A stretch of DNA of 64,000 bases, taken from Thecamonas trahens ATCC 50062. Its lineage: Eukaryota; Apusozoa; Apusomonadida; Apusomonadidae. A program made the position numbers and the translations under genes. This document shows, piece after piece, positions 1 through 9,732 of this stretch (position 1 is the first letter of the stretch; every line of letters begins with the position of its first letter). The DNA lies in NCBI RefSeq assembly GCF_000142905.1, contig NW_013657629.1, positions 220,818 to 284,817 on the forward strand. The letters run 5' to 3'. The notes below the pieces were generated by a model, which did not search any database, was not told the origin of the DNA, and saw only the letters and a list, made by a program, of their open reading frames with translations.

Positions 1-38
1 GCGGCATAGTCGCCGGACCGGAGAGCATCCGATGTCTT

Positions 39-338
39 CTAGACCCACTTGCGACCGCCAGGAAGAGCAGATGCGGCCAGTTTTCCATCCCCGGATAGCT
101 TGGCCGCCAGCGCAAATACGCCCGCTCGGAGTGCTCGGAGCTGCGGCCCGCGGAGGTCAGAGACCGGCGCCGCCGCCAGAGCATGGACCACGGCGGCAGC
201 GGCATCGACCTGGGCCGCCGGAGGGAGGGAGCTTGACGCTCCGTTGGACGATCCAGAGCCGCTGTACACCTCGCTCGAGCGGTGCGCCATAGCAGCAGCC
301 AGGCGCTTGGCCTTGCGGCGCTTCCCGAGCTTGCCCAT
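39..338 (-). CDS. Short basic, Ala-rich protein, possibly 5' exon of a longer gene
   Basis: The reading frame starts at an ATG at 338 and ends at a stop at 39, giving 99 residues. It opens with a very basic stretch (MGKLGKRRKAKR), then a Ser/Gly linker, then an Ala/Leu-rich part that looks helical. Basic starts of this kind are seen on nuclear or ribosome-assembly proteins such as HEATR3/SYO1, but the match is too short to name it. A GTGGGT about five bases before the stop could be a splice donor, so the visible protein may be only the first exon of a gene running off the left edge. Function unknown. Confidence 0.45.
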   Translation of the reverse strand: MGKLGKRRKAKRLAAAMAHRSSEVYSGSGSSNGASSSLPPAAQVDAAAAVVHALAAAPVSDLRGPQLRALRAGVFALAAKLSGDGKLAASALPGGRKWV

Positions 339-969
339 GGTGCAGGGTGTGGTGAGGTGACCGACGGATGGGCTCATTGCTCATTGACTCGAATGGCGAA
401 CGTGGGTTGGAGCACGGGGAATCGGCAGGTCGGCCTGATGGGGGGATGGCGGAGTCTAACTGCCTCTATCAATGAAGAGAGAGGATGCATAGCATGTGGT
501 CTGGTGGGTGGATGGTCGGGGGCACCGGCGTGGGGCGTATCCCGATGGAGATGGGGGGGGAAAAGCAAAGGCGGGACGGAACGAGCTGAAAAATGAGAGA
601 TCAGTGGAAAAAAGGCATCGGGCGATGGGTCGAGGTTGGCCATGTGCTGCAGACATGATGATCGACTGGGTGTACAACTGCAGGGCGGGATGGGGTTTGG
701 CAACGTTTGATCTGTTCCACTTGCTGCTCTGCTCTTCTCTGCTTAGATTGTGCATCATCCAGCACTGGTCACATCGGTGCGACCGAGATCAAGCTCTAAT
801 CCAACGTCGAGCACGTGATCTACAGAGACGATGGTGTGTGCATGATGACGGACGACGGACAGCGACAGACAGTCTGAGATGAGTGCCGTCCTCAACTCGG
901 CATCACATGGGCGACCACGGTACGATGCAATGAGGACGTGATACGAGGTAGTCGGCCGGCTTGGCTGGA
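339..969. other. Intergenic, no gene seen
   Basis: Between the basic protein gene and the small membrane-protein gene I see no coding signal. The frames that are open here lack recognisable protein character and overlap one another on both strands. The stretch probably holds the promoter of the leftmost gene and the 3' UTR of the gene at 970-1278. Confidence 0.5.
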
Positions 970-1278
970 CTAGCGGATCTTCTTCTCGTCTCGCCGTGCA
1001 GCGGCAGCCATTTCAGAGCGAAGGCCAACAATCCAGTACAACTAGAGATGCACGTGCGCGGGCGGCAGGCGGTTGTGGCGGTGAGTTAGGAAGCGAGCGT
1101 ACGCATCCGGTCGGAGCTGACCGGCTGACCAGTCCGCTCGACTGCCAAGCCGAGCAGACAGCCTCCCTCGCCCCTCCCTCCCCCCCCCCTCCTCTTCCTT
1201 GCCTCGAGCACGTACCACCGCCGCAATGTGGACTACCACAATGCCTCCAATGATTGTCCAGAGCGTGTCGAGGTCCAT
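970..1278 (-). CDS. 44-aa single-span membrane protein, two exons, C-terminal dilysine
   Basis: This gene is visible only after splicing. Exon 1 is 1216-1278 (21 codons from ATG at 1278) and ends at a GTACGT donor. The intron is 1042-1215 (174 bp), with a CTAAC branch-like site and a TCTCTAG acceptor. Exon 2 is 970-1041 and ends in TAG. The join keeps frame (phase 0) and creates one continuous hydrophobic segment of about 23 residues (LWTIIGGIVVVHIAAV then LYWIVGL), followed by a charged tail ending DEKKIR. K at positions -4 and -3 fits a KKxx ER-retrieval signal. It has the size and shape of ER subunits such as OST4, but the sequence does not identify a family. Function unknown; likely an ER or Golgi membrane protein. 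Confidence 0.72.
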
Positions 1279-1627
1279 AGCCACGAGCCGAGCCGAGTCG
1301 AGTGCGGAGAGGGATCGAGGACGATAATGGTATGAATGGTGACAATGGCCATGGCGATGACCACCACCACCACCACCACCACCACCACCACCACCACCAC
1401 CACCACCACCACCCAATATCCATCACTATTGTCCTATGCCACCATCCACGTCTGCCTTCTCTCTGTTCCCGATCATGCTCCCCCCTCCTGTACCATCCTG
1501 TCCTTCAGCTGCAAAACATTTTTTTGCCATCACCCCCCACCCGCCACCCCCCCCCTCCGGCCGACGGTTGGTTGCGCGCCAAACGCATCAAAGGCCAGAC
1601 AGCGGCGGGCAGTGGGCTAGGGCGGGT
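1279..1627. other. Intergenic with CCA microsatellite and pyrimidine tracts
   Basis: This is a divergent promoter region between the small membrane-protein gene and the RPGRIP1L-like gene. It holds a long (CCA)n repeat and several C/T-rich runs. Frames across it translate to poly-His, poly-Thr or poly-Trp and are not genes. Confidence 0.6.
1361..1413. repeat. (CCA)n microsatellite, about 17 copies
   Basis: An uninterrupted CCA trinucleotide repeat lying upstream of the RPGRIP1L-like gene. Confidence 0.95.
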
Positions 1628-4600
1628 ATGGGCAACACCTCACGCCATCAGCAGGGCAAAGGAGGGATGGAGGCATGGGGAGAAAGTAGCGGGAATGTGG
1701 GCGGACGTGGGTATCGGTCGGGACAGCCGACGCCGGGATACGTGGACGAGTTGGAGGACAAATACCTTCGGTTGAAGGAGGCCCATTTGGCTCTCAAGGC
1801 AACGGCTCATGCTCAGGAGGAGAAGATTCGCAAGATGGCGACCAAGCTCGTGCGGCTCACGTCGGATTTGAAAAAGTATCGTTCGTCGCATGCTTCTGGT
1901 CGATCTGCCCAGAGTGAGTCTGCCAATGTCTCCTTTGCTGCTGCGAGGGGTTCGGCTGCTCGCGATGTCGATGCAGAGGCTCTCATTGCCGACTTGCAGG
2001 ACAACGTCCGCGAGCTCAAGCACAAGAACGAGTCGCTGGCAAAGAAGCTCATCTACTTCCGCAACCTCAACGCGGCTCCGTCCGGTGGCGCTGGCTCGGC
2101 CCGGTCGCGGTCGCGGTACGGATCAGTGTCGGCAAAGACAGACTCGGGCCTTGCCCGGTCGCGGTCGCGGTCGCGCAAGGCCGGTCTGGTGCCTGGCATG
2201 CTACCTGAGGGCCCCCGGAGCCGGACGCGGTCGCGCAAGGGAGGCATGCCGCCGCGCCCGCACTCGGTTGGCGGCGCACGGTTCAAGCGGCTCGATGGCG
2301 AGGAGAGCGGCGGCGAGGAGAGCGGCGACGACGGGTCGGGCGACCACGGGTGGACGAGAACACGGCACCGTCGTCGGACAAGATGACTGCCGTCATCGCC
2401 TTTCTCCGCAACAAGCTCGGTGATGCCGAGTCGGCGCTCGCCAGCCTCGAGTCGCGCAACTCGGAGCTCGAGGCCGAGCTTCAGTCGACGCGCGACACAC
2501 TCGAGGCGTCGGCTAACCCGCTGCACACGGCGGCATTGATGCGCAAGGAGCAGGCAGACGAGATGCAAGTTGTCCGACTCGAGGCCGTGGTCCAGTCGCT
2601 CAAGGAGCAGCTGGTGCGGTCGCAGAGCCAGGCGGCCGGCTCGGCGGCACTCCTCGAGCCGCTCAAGGCCAACCAAGCGGCGCTGATGGCGGAGAACAAG
2701 TCGCTTCACGACCAGCTCCGTGCCGAGCGGCTGCGAGCAGGACAGCTCGACTCGCTGCAGCAGCGGATTTCTGTCCTCGAGGGCGCGCTCTCCGAGGCTG
2801 AGGTCATGCTCGCCGACGAGCGCGCGGCCAAGGTGGCGTACGCTGAAGAGAACTCGCGGCTGCTCTCGTCGTCGGTCTTCACCTCGCTGCAGTCGCAGGG
2901 CGAGGCGGCGAAGCTGCTTGCCGATGCCAAGCTTGCCGCCGCGCAAGAGGCGCAGGCCTCGGCGCTCGGTGAGACAAAGGCACTGCAGGGCCAGGTCTCG
3001 GAGCTGACTGCTGCCAACGCCGAGCTGTCGTCGCAGCTGCGCAAGGCCAAGGTCGACGGGCTCAAGCGCGAGACCGAGCTCAAGGCCATGGCGGAGCAGC
3101 TGGGCGCGTTTACGTCGTCGGGCGTCGACACTGTCGACCTGCAGCGTGCGCTCGCGCTGGTCAAGGCTAAGAAGGCCGGCGCAGGGACGCTCGGCGGCGC
3201 GTCGTCCAAGGTGCTCGACTTTCTGGCGCCGACGGCGCCGCTGGAAGACCAGGAGGAGACCAACGCCGGGCTCATCCGCGACTTGACCAAGGCCCACGAG
3301 ATGCTCGAGCTGCAGATGCAGCTCAACAACGAGCTGAAGGCAACCAACGGCGAGCTGCTCGCCGACATGGCCTCGGTCCGTGCCGACTACGAGGACCAGC
3401 TCGCTACATACGCTGCGCAAATTGATGCCAAGAACGCCACCATTGCCAAGCTTGAGGACCAGCTCGCGTCGTTCCTCTACTCGGCACCGGGCAAGGTGCT
3501 CAACCGCCAACTGGAGGAGGCTGGCAGCGCGAGCCAGAACGTACCGCAGCTCCGGGACGACGAGAATCTTCTCGAGCTCCACATCGGGCGACTCGATCTT
3601 GCGCATGGGGTCACGCTCTCACCCCCGGGCGCCGACCGCGGTACCGGGCGGGTTTTTGTCGCCTTTGACGTCTACGACTTTGAGACGATGGCGACACACC
3701 TCGCGCCGGCAGCCGCACCGGCCTTTGACTACACAGCACGGTATGTGGTCAAGGTCACGCCGGGCCTGTTTGAGTGGCTGGCGACGGCGGCGGTGACGCT
3801 CGAGGTCTACACGGCAGCCGGGCTCGAGTACGAGCACGTCGGCTCTGCGGTGGTGCCGCTCGCTGCGCTTGCCGACGATGCGTCTGGCAAGGCAAAGCAC
3901 CACGCGCTCGAGGTTACAGCGCTGAGCAGCGGCAAGGTTCTGGGCTCGCTGCGGATGTCGCTGCGGCTGCTGCGGCCGATGGCGGAGGCGCTCGCGCTCC
4001 ACCAGAAGCGGCGGTCACTGATGAGCGTGCTCGACCCGGCCAAGGCCGTCCAGAGCTCTGCGGCGCAAAGCCGGATGCTTGCGCTCGCCACAGCCCGCTC
4101 CCTCGATCTCCGGGTCAATGTCCTCTCGCTCCGGCTCAACAAGGCACGTGGAAGCTCGGCGCAGCCTGTTCTCTACTACCAGCTGTTCAACACCGAGCGG
4201 ACAGCGCTTCAGCTTGCAGCGCTGGCCGACGCCGACGAGCCTGGCGTCTACCGCATCGGAGAGCTCGCCGAGTTTCCGCTCAAGGCCACACCCGAGCTGC
4301 ACGCCTACCTAGCCGCACGCGAGCTCGAGTTCATCCTTGTCGACGCGGCCGACCCACGGCTCTCGTCGTACATCGGGGTGGCTAGCGTTCCGCTCGCCGG
4401 CCTTGTTTCGACCGACGCCAGCGGACAGGTTATCCTTGGCTCGTACGCGCTCTACTCAAGCGAGGGCGTCGCGATCGGCGAGTTGGCGGTTGACATCCAG
4501 TGGGGCGCGCACTACGTGGCACCTCGGGAAGTGGGTGGTGCTGGCAGCAAGCATGCTGCGGGGCGGGTCCATGCGGCGCAAAAGGCGGTTCTTGGCGATC

Positions 4601-5265
4601 GGCTGGCAAGCACGCCGGACAAGGGCGTGAGCGCGGCCGCGTCGACAGTCAAGGGCCAGACCGAGGCTCGCGGCGACGACGACGACGACGCCGACGTCCT
4701 CGACGCACCGTACTTTGACGAGGCCGATCGGTACCATCCCGAGGCTGACGCGGCGCTGGTAGCGGCTGACGACAAGGTCGTGGTCGAGGTGGGAGGCGTG
4801 AGCTTTTGCGACACGCCCGACGCGCTTGGCATTGCCGGCGAGCTCGTCCTCATGTACGCCTTCCTCGACGAGTGGGTCGAGGCGCTCCCGGTTGACTCGT
4901 CGGTCGATGCGCAGGCGCAGGCGTCGTCGTTTGCCTTTGGCCACTCGCGGGCCTTCCCGGTCCGGCCGGGCACTTCTGCGGCGGCCGAGCTCGAGGGCGA
5001 GTGCTCGCCCGAGATTCTCGGTGATCCGCAGTCTGAGTTTGGCGTCTTTGAGTTTACCCTCCTCTCGGTCACATCGCCCGAGGCACAGACGGAGATCGGC
5101 CTTGCGGTCATCCCCTTCAATGCCATCATCAATGGCGGTGACGTTCAGGACGTGGACCTCGACGTTGTCTCCATCGCCACCGACGCACCCATCGGCACTC
5201 TCACCGTCTCTATCACCGCTGCCTCGGTCCTCCGCGGCGCCGCCAAGCGCGCCGCCTCCACCTAG
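1628..5265 (+). CDS. RPGRIP1L: RPGRIP1L/RPGRIP1-like ciliary transition-zone protein (frame break near 2349)
   Basis: About 1,212 residues if one base is restored in the GGG at 2348-2350, where the frame changes; the sum is then an exact multiple of three. The N-terminus (about residues 36-145) matches the RPGRIP1L start closely: ELEDKYLRLK, then EEKIRKMATKLVRL, then IADLQDNVRELKHKNESL. A short RS-rich linker follows, then a long coiled coil (about 250-620). Then come a first C2 domain (about 650-785), a second C2 (about 825-960), an acidic linker, and a C-terminal C2-like domain (about 1050-1205) in the place of the RPGR-interacting domain. In animals and algae this family anchors the NPHP/MKS module at the ciliary transition zone. 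The start is the first in-frame ATG after low-complexity DNA; ATG 1667 is an alternative. It agrees with the other cilium genes in the window. Confidence 0.9.
2348..2350 (+). other. Probable one-base undercall in GGG (frame break in RPGRIP1L-like gene)
   Basis: The upstream frame runs to SGDHG and then degenerates into Arg-rich residues. The downstream frame resumes as VDENTAPSSDK. One extra G joins them without loss. No convincing short intron fits here. Confidence 0.75.
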
Positions 5266-5389
5266 CCTGTTGGCTGCAGTCACTCCCAGCAACTGGTAGA
5301 TCTCATCCCGCCCTTTGCGTAAACATCCATTCAAACGTGCGCTGCCACGCGCCACTCTTCCCCGATCGTCGTGACATGGTGGTGTCTGC

Positions 5390-5462
<73 letters not shown>

Positions 5463-5534
5463 CTGGTCGGGCTGACATCGGCGACGAGGAATGATAGCGA
5501 GTGATGACAAGACTGGGCGCAGCACCAGCACCAC
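5266..5534. other. Intergenic with long GT repeat
   Basis: Spacer between the RPGRIP1L-like stop and the TMEM222-like start, dominated by the (GT)n run; no gene seen. Confidence 0.7.
5391..5461. repeat. (GT)35 microsatellite
   Basis: A perfect GT dinucleotide run of about 70 bases, about 75 bp before the TMEM222-like ATG. On the opposite strand it gives a spurious His-Thr repeat. Confidence 0.97.
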
Positions 5535-5717
5535 ATGACCCGGGTCCACACGGCAGAGACCTCGTCGACGACCCCGAGCAGCAGCACGTCGGCGACATTG
5601 AGTCCTTTCGCATCGTGCGAGCGGACAGGTTCGTCGCCTTTGTCGGAGAGCATGTCGGCCAGGGAGAGCATGGACCATGCGAGTCCGAGCGATGAGCTGC
5701 TGGGTCATGGACATGAG

Positions 5718-5757
<40 letters not shown>

Positions 5758-6509
5758 AGCATGGGCGTAGTGGACGGGAAGGAGGCAGGCAGCGTGTGCG
5801 GGAGGGGCACGGCCGTCGGTCTGGCGGGCGGCGGCGGCATCGTCAGTATCGAGCGTATGATGATGATGTTGATGATGATGATGGTGGTAGTGGGGATGGT
5901 CATGGCCATGGTCGGGCAAGATCGAGAGCGGCCTGGCGGCCGATGGCGGTGGTGTGGACGCCGTTGCCGTGTATCACCTGCTGTTGTCCGTGCATCGGAC
6001 ATATGGGCATCACAGACTCGGATGGCGCCGTCCATGGTACGGAAAGCAGGGTGTGGGTGTGATCGCACGCAAGGGGGGGGGGGGGGGGGGTTGATGATGA
6101 CTCACGGGGACGGAATGGGGTGCTTCAAGACTTTGCTGGCAACTTCTATGTCAATGTAGGGCGGCTCTCGTTCGGCGAGCCGCTGATGGAGTGGGTGCTG
6201 AAGAGCGAGAAGATGGGAGGCGAGGGGGGGCGATACAGCGAGGCGTACGACGGGGCGATTGCCGAGGCCGATGCGGTATTTGGCGAGAAGAAGCACCATC
6301 TTGTGACGCAGAACTGCCACTCGCACGTGGCTGAGGCGCTGACGGATATGGAGTACGGCGGACGGTCATGGGGCATGGTCTCGGCGTGGGCCGGGCTCAT
6401 GCGCCACGGGCAGTACGTGTCGTGCGGGGCGCGGGCCAAGGTCTGGCTGCCGGCGGTGGTGGTGTGGGGCGTGGTGGCTGGGGTGGTTGTGGCGATCACG
6501 CAGGCGTAG
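5535..6509 (+). CDS. TMEM222: TMEM222/RTE1 family (DUF778) membrane protein, two exons, His-rich N-terminus
   Basis: Exons 5535-6036 and 6130-6509 join to 293 residues. The 93-bp intron (GTACGG donor, TTCAAG acceptor) interrupts an Asp codon in phase 1 and contains 18 consecutive Gs. The core begins at WRPMAVVWTPLPC, continues through CIGHMGITDS, then across the junction into DFAGNFYV, and has the conserved QNCHSHVAEAL motif and the C-terminal hydrophobic helix of TMEM222. Plant RTE1 of this family acts at the Golgi/ER on the ethylene receptor; the animal role is unclear. The N-terminal ~140 residues are not shared with relatives: they hold an (HG)n tract (about residues 57-75) and a second Asp/His/Gly patch, which could bind metal. 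ATG 5535 is the first in frame; a later Met before the His tract is possible. The stop overlaps the convergent F-BAR gene. Confidence 0.93.
5717..5765 (+). repeat. GGGCAT hexamer repeat encoding (HG)n
   Basis: Tandem CATGGG hexamers, with two GAGCAT variants, within the TMEM222-like coding region; read in frame they give alternating His and Gly. Confidence 0.9.
6073..6090 (+). repeat. Poly-G run of 18 inside an intron
   Basis: Homopolymer within the TMEM222-like intron (6037-6129). Confidence 0.95.
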
Positions 6510-7965
6510 ACGAGTTGCTGCGTTCAGCGTCGCGGCGGGCGCGGCGTGCGCGTGCAGAGAGGGTGCGGACGACAAAAGTTTCGACGTCTGCGATGGGATC
6601 GATGACTGCGACGCGGCAGGCGAGGCGCGATGTCTCCTCGTGGTAGGTCTCGTCAGGGGTAGCCTTGAGGACGGCAACAAGCGAGACGAGGACCGACTGC
6701 AGGGCCGAGGTCCTGTGGACATCGGCCGCCTCAAACTTGGCGAGGACGTTGGGCAGATGCTCCGAGGCGTAGACGTGGGCGTAGCCCTGCGACCAGCGGA
6801 CAGCCGACTCGTACTTGTCCTCGGCACGCTTGACTTTTGTGGCAAGCTTGGGGTTGGAGGCGGCGACCGGGGCCGCGTCAGGTCCTGCGGCGAGCTCGGC
6901 GGCCTTGGCCTTGGAGAGGGCGGCAGTGTAGGCCTTTTCGGCGGCGGCGACGTCCTTGGCCAGCAGCTTGGCCTCCTTGCGGTGGGAGTGGAGCTCGCTG
7001 ACGATGGCGGCGTGCTTAGTGCGGAGGGTGTCGACGAGCTTAGCAACAGCCTTGCACGAGGACTCGAGCTGAGCGGTAAACGCGGCGGTGGCACTGGCCT
7101 TCTTGCTCATGACGCCGAGCAGGCCATCCCATGCGACAAGGAGCGACGAGTTGCCGAGCAGCGTCTCACCTTTGAGGCGCTGGACAGCAGCAGCGGCACG
7201 GTCTGTGAGCTCGGCCATGCCGCGGGCGTAGGCCTCCTCAAGGGCGCCGTACTGGCCGAGAAAGGCCCCAAACAGCCTGGTGGCCTCAATCGCGTCGGTA
7301 GCGCGACCGGTGACGACGTCGAGCTGGCCACCGAGGGCACGGTACGAGAGATCGACGTCGCCGGGCGCGACATCGGCACCGTCGCCGGAGCTTCCGCCGG
7401 CGCCGTCGGCCGACCACGAGTCGTCATCAGTCGGCGGGGAGTTAAATCCCGAGTCCGAGTCCGAGTCGGACGAGTGGTACGGGGCGAGTGTGGCACGCGG
7501 CGACGAGCCGCTCGACGCCCGGCCCATGCTCTGCAGCTTGAACTCGGTGCCAAGCGGCAGGGTGGCCGGTGGCTCGCGGGCCATTTGGGCCTCGTACATG
7601 TATTCGGTCTGCAGCGGCTGATCGGCCGGCAGCTGGGCGGAGTACACAAAGTCTGCTTCGGACGGCAGGAGGGTGTCGTCTGACCGTGGATGCCGGGATA
7701 GTTGGAGCCCGAGATCGACCAATCCCGGCCGAGGAAATTCAGAGTGTCCGCCCCACCAGTTGGTGTCCCCGCCCCCAACCAGCGTGTCCGATAGCAGTCG
7801 GTGTCCGTCCGCCAGCCCAGCCCGTCCACACCCCGTCCGTCCCGTGCCCCGTGAGTCCCCTTCCCCTTCCCCTTCCCCTCCCCCCTCCCTTCCCTCCCCC
7901 CCCCCCCCCCCCTCAATCTCCTTGGACATACCCGTGTCAAAGCCACCGGTGTCAATCCCGCTCAT
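6496..7965 (-). CDS. F-BAR-like membrane-curvature protein, two exons
   Basis: Exon 1 is 7932-7965 (ATG at 7965), with donor GTATGT. The intron is 7680-7931 and contains a long C/G run. Exon 2 is 6496-7679, and the phase-1 junction rebuilds Asp. The product is 405 residues. After an acidic/Ser-rich linker (SDSDSDSG near residue 100) the rest is a long helical array: LGQYGALEEAYARGMAEL, then a SLLVAWDGLLGVMSKKA stretch, then helices rich in Lys/Ala and ending Arg-rich. The order of helices fits an F-BAR/FCH dimer that binds curved membranes during endocytosis or protrusion. No SH3 domain is present. A SNX-type BAR is the main alternative. Its last 14 bases overlap the end of the TMEM222-like gene on the other strand. 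Confidence 0.75.
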   Translation of the reverse strand: MSGIDTGGFDTGMSKEIEGGGGGEGREGGGEGEGEGDSRGTGRTGCGRAGLADGHRLLSDTLVGGGDTNWWGGHSEFPRPGLVDLGLQLSRHPRSDDTLLPSEADFVYSAQLPADQPLQTEYMYEAQMAREPPATLPLGTEFKLQSMGRASSGSSPRATLAPYHSSDSDSDSGFNSPPTDDDSWSADGAGGSSGDGADVAPGDVDLSYRALGGQLDVVTGRATDAIEATRLFGAFLGQYGALEEAYARGMAELTDRAAAAVQRLKGETLLGNSSLLVAWDGLLGVMSKKASATAAFTAQLESSCKAVAKLVDTLRTKHAAIVSELHSHRKEAKLLAKDVAAAEKAYTAALSKAKAAELAAGPDAAPVAASNPKLATKVKRAEDKYESAVRWSQGYAHVYASEHLPNVLAKFEAADVHRTSALQSVLVSLVAVLKATPDETYHEETSRLACRVAVIDPIADVETFVVRTLSARARRARRDAERSNSSTPA

Positions 7966-8703
7966 GTCTCTGGCCTCTGCGTGCGGTGTCCCTCCCTCCC
8001 AGGCCTGTGACCTGCCACCGCACAGCCAATGCCTGGCACATGACCTGTGCCTGACCGACCACACGCCTGATCCGACTGTTCACTCGATCTTAGGTGGGTA
8101 TGTCCGAGCTGATTGGGCTCGATCCGAGGTGGGGCTGGTATGAGCTGTTTGGGCTCGATCCGAGGTGGGGCTGGTATGAGCTGATTGGGCTCGATCCGAG
8201 GTGGGGCTGGTATGAGCTGATTGGGCTCGATCCGAGGTGGGGCTGGTATGAGCTGATTGGGCTCGATCCGAGGTGGGGCTGGTATGAGCTGATTGGGCTC
8301 GATCCGAGGTGGGGCTGGTATGAGCTGTTTGGGCTCGATCCGAGGTGGGGCTGGTATGAGCTGATTGGGCTCGATCCGAGGTGGGGCTGGTATGAGCTGA
8401 TTGAGCTCGATCCGAGGTGGGGCTGGTATGAGCTGATTGGGCTCGATCCGAGGTGGGGCTGGTATGAGCTGTTTGGGCTCGATCCGAGGTGGGGCTGGTA
8501 TGAGCTGAGCGAGTTGAGCGATCGACACTGGTTTGGGGGAGGGCTGATCGCAGGTGGTTGGGGTGCAGGGGGTGGGGCTGATCAAGTGCGGCTGATGACA
8601 ATCAAACCGACTGGGCACAACGGCGGCGTAATCATCACATGGCTGCGGTGGGTGGGCCTGCAGGCTAACGCTGTCGGCGGTACGCTGGCGTCGTTTACTG
8701 TGA
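7966..8703. other. Intergenic, mostly minisatellite
   Basis: Between the F-BAR start and the ABC ATPase stop. Apart from the 36-bp tandem array the stretch has no coding signal. All three frames on each strand stay open through the array only because its period is a multiple of three. Confidence 0.7.
8106..8507. repeat. 36-bp minisatellite, 11 copies plus partial
   Basis: The unit starts GAGCTGATTGGGCTCGATCC and ends TGGGGCTGGTAT. Copies differ mainly at one dinucleotide (GATT versus GTTT), and one copy has GAGC for GGGC. The copies abut with no spacers. Confidence 0.97.
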
Positions 8704-9732
8704 TCAGCCCCAGTAGTTGTAGAACTTGTCGCCGTACCGGTTGACGTCTTCAGCCTTGGCCTGCAGCGGCGTCGGCTCGGCGACAACACCCGAGGCGGCA
8801 GCGGCAGCGGCAGCAGCCTTCTTCTCGGCCAGCTCTGTGCTGAGCCAGGCCTCGATGAGCTGGAGGAGCGGCGATGCGCCAAAAGACCGCCGACCCGAGA
8901 CCGGAACAGCGCGGGCGAGCGTCTCAAGCTCCTCGCATTCGCCGAGGTCGACAAAGCGGCGGACGGCGCCGTTGCAGAGATGGACAACGTGGGTGGCCCA
9001 GTCGCCAAGGCCGTCAAAGATGTGTGTGGCGTAGACCACGGTGGCACCGCGGGTCTCGGTCTGATGCCGGAGCCAGGCCATGAGGTCGTGCCGAACAAGG
9101 ACGTCGAGATCGACGGTGACTTCGTCGAGGAGGAGGAGCGTCCACGGCTTGAGCAGGCCGAGCAGGAGCTGGACCCGCCGACGCTGGCCGTCAGACACCT
9201 TGTGCATCCGCCATGTCGGCTCGACGCCGAGCAGAGCCAGCAGCTCATCACGGCGATCCGGGTACGTGTTGCCGCCCATGGAGACGATGAGATCCGCCAC
9301 GACAACGTCCTTCCGCACCACAGGGTTGTGCGCCCACTCGGCACCGAGGAAGGTCAGCCCACGCGGAGTGGCCCGGTACGCATCCTTGCCCAGAACCACC
9401 ACCGGATGCTTGACCAGATGCTTGCCGGCCAAGATCCGCAGCAGCGTCGTCTTGCCCGTCCCGTTCAGCCCGACAAGCAGGGTTCGGGTGCCCGGGGCAA
9501 AGTCGAGCGAGACGTCAAACAGGACCTCTTTCTCCCCACCATAGTCATACGACAGCTCCTCCACATGAACCGCAGCGTCCATCGCCAACGACGACTCCGC
9601 TGCCTTTGCATCGGTCATCTCCATGGCCATCGCCTCGACACCATCGCCAGCGCCGCCGTTACCCGCACCTTGGCTGGCATTCCCACCAGCCATCACCACC
9701 TCCATATCACTCGCGCCTGTACTCGCCGCCAT
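8704..9732 (-). CDS. CAF16: CAF16/ABCI-type soluble ABC ATPase
   Basis: Intronless, 342 residues, starting at ATG 9732. One nucleotide-binding domain is present: Walker A GLNGTGKTT (88-96), signature VSDGQRRRVQLL (from 179), Walker B LLLLDEVTVDLDV (199-211) and the switch region YATHIFDGL. The DEVTVDLD and ATHIFDGL wording is typical of the CAF16 / plant ABCI19-21 group, which lacks membrane domains and in yeast associates with the CCR4-NOT complex. The first ~50 residues are low complexity, so translation may also begin at the Met before DAAVHVEEL. An Ala-rich linker precedes a conserved tail ending YGDKFYNYWG. Confidence 0.9.
   Translation of the reverse strand: MAASTGASDMEVVMAGGNASQGAGNGGAGDGVEAMAMEMTDAKAAESSLAMDAAVHVEELSYDYGGEKEVLFDVSLDFAPGTRTLLVGLNGTGKTTLLRILAGKHLVKHPVVVLGKDAYRATPRGLTFLGAEWAHNPVVRKDVVVADLIVSMGGNTYPDRRDELLALLGVEPTWRMHKVSDGQRRRVQLLLGLLKPWTLLLLDEVTVDLDVLVRHDLMAWLRHQTETRGATVVYATHIFDGLGDWATHVVHLCNGAVRRFVDLGECEELETLARAVPVSGRRSFGASPLLQLIEAWLSTELAEKKAAAAAAAASGVVAEPTPLQAKAEDVNRYGDKFYNYWG

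Noticed and set aside
1302-1775. Poly-His or poly-Thr proteins across the CCA repeat
   Set aside because: Different homopolymers in each frame; no support outside the repeat.
2053-3606. 517-aa minus-strand frame
   Set aside because: Shadow of the RPGRIP1L-like coiled coil; Leu/Arg-rich composition typical of antisense GC-rich coding DNA.
4456-5919. Long His-rich open frame on the minus strand
   Set aside because: It is the antisense of the GT repeat, the TMEM222-like His tract and the RPGRIP1L-like 3' end. Its repeats follow from the DNA repeats, and the plus-strand genes are certain.
8106-8507. CRISPR array
   Set aside because: Units abut with no unique spacers, and the genome is eukaryotic.
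8094-8744. Plus-strand repeat protein GLDPRWGWYEL
   Set aside because: All frames are open through the array, and there is no coding sequence before or after it. Looks like minisatellite, not a gene.
7962-9344. 460-aa minus-strand frame with LIPAPPRIEPN repeats
   Set aside because: It exists because the 36-bp minisatellite has no stops. The rest is an out-of-frame shadow of the CAF16-like gene.
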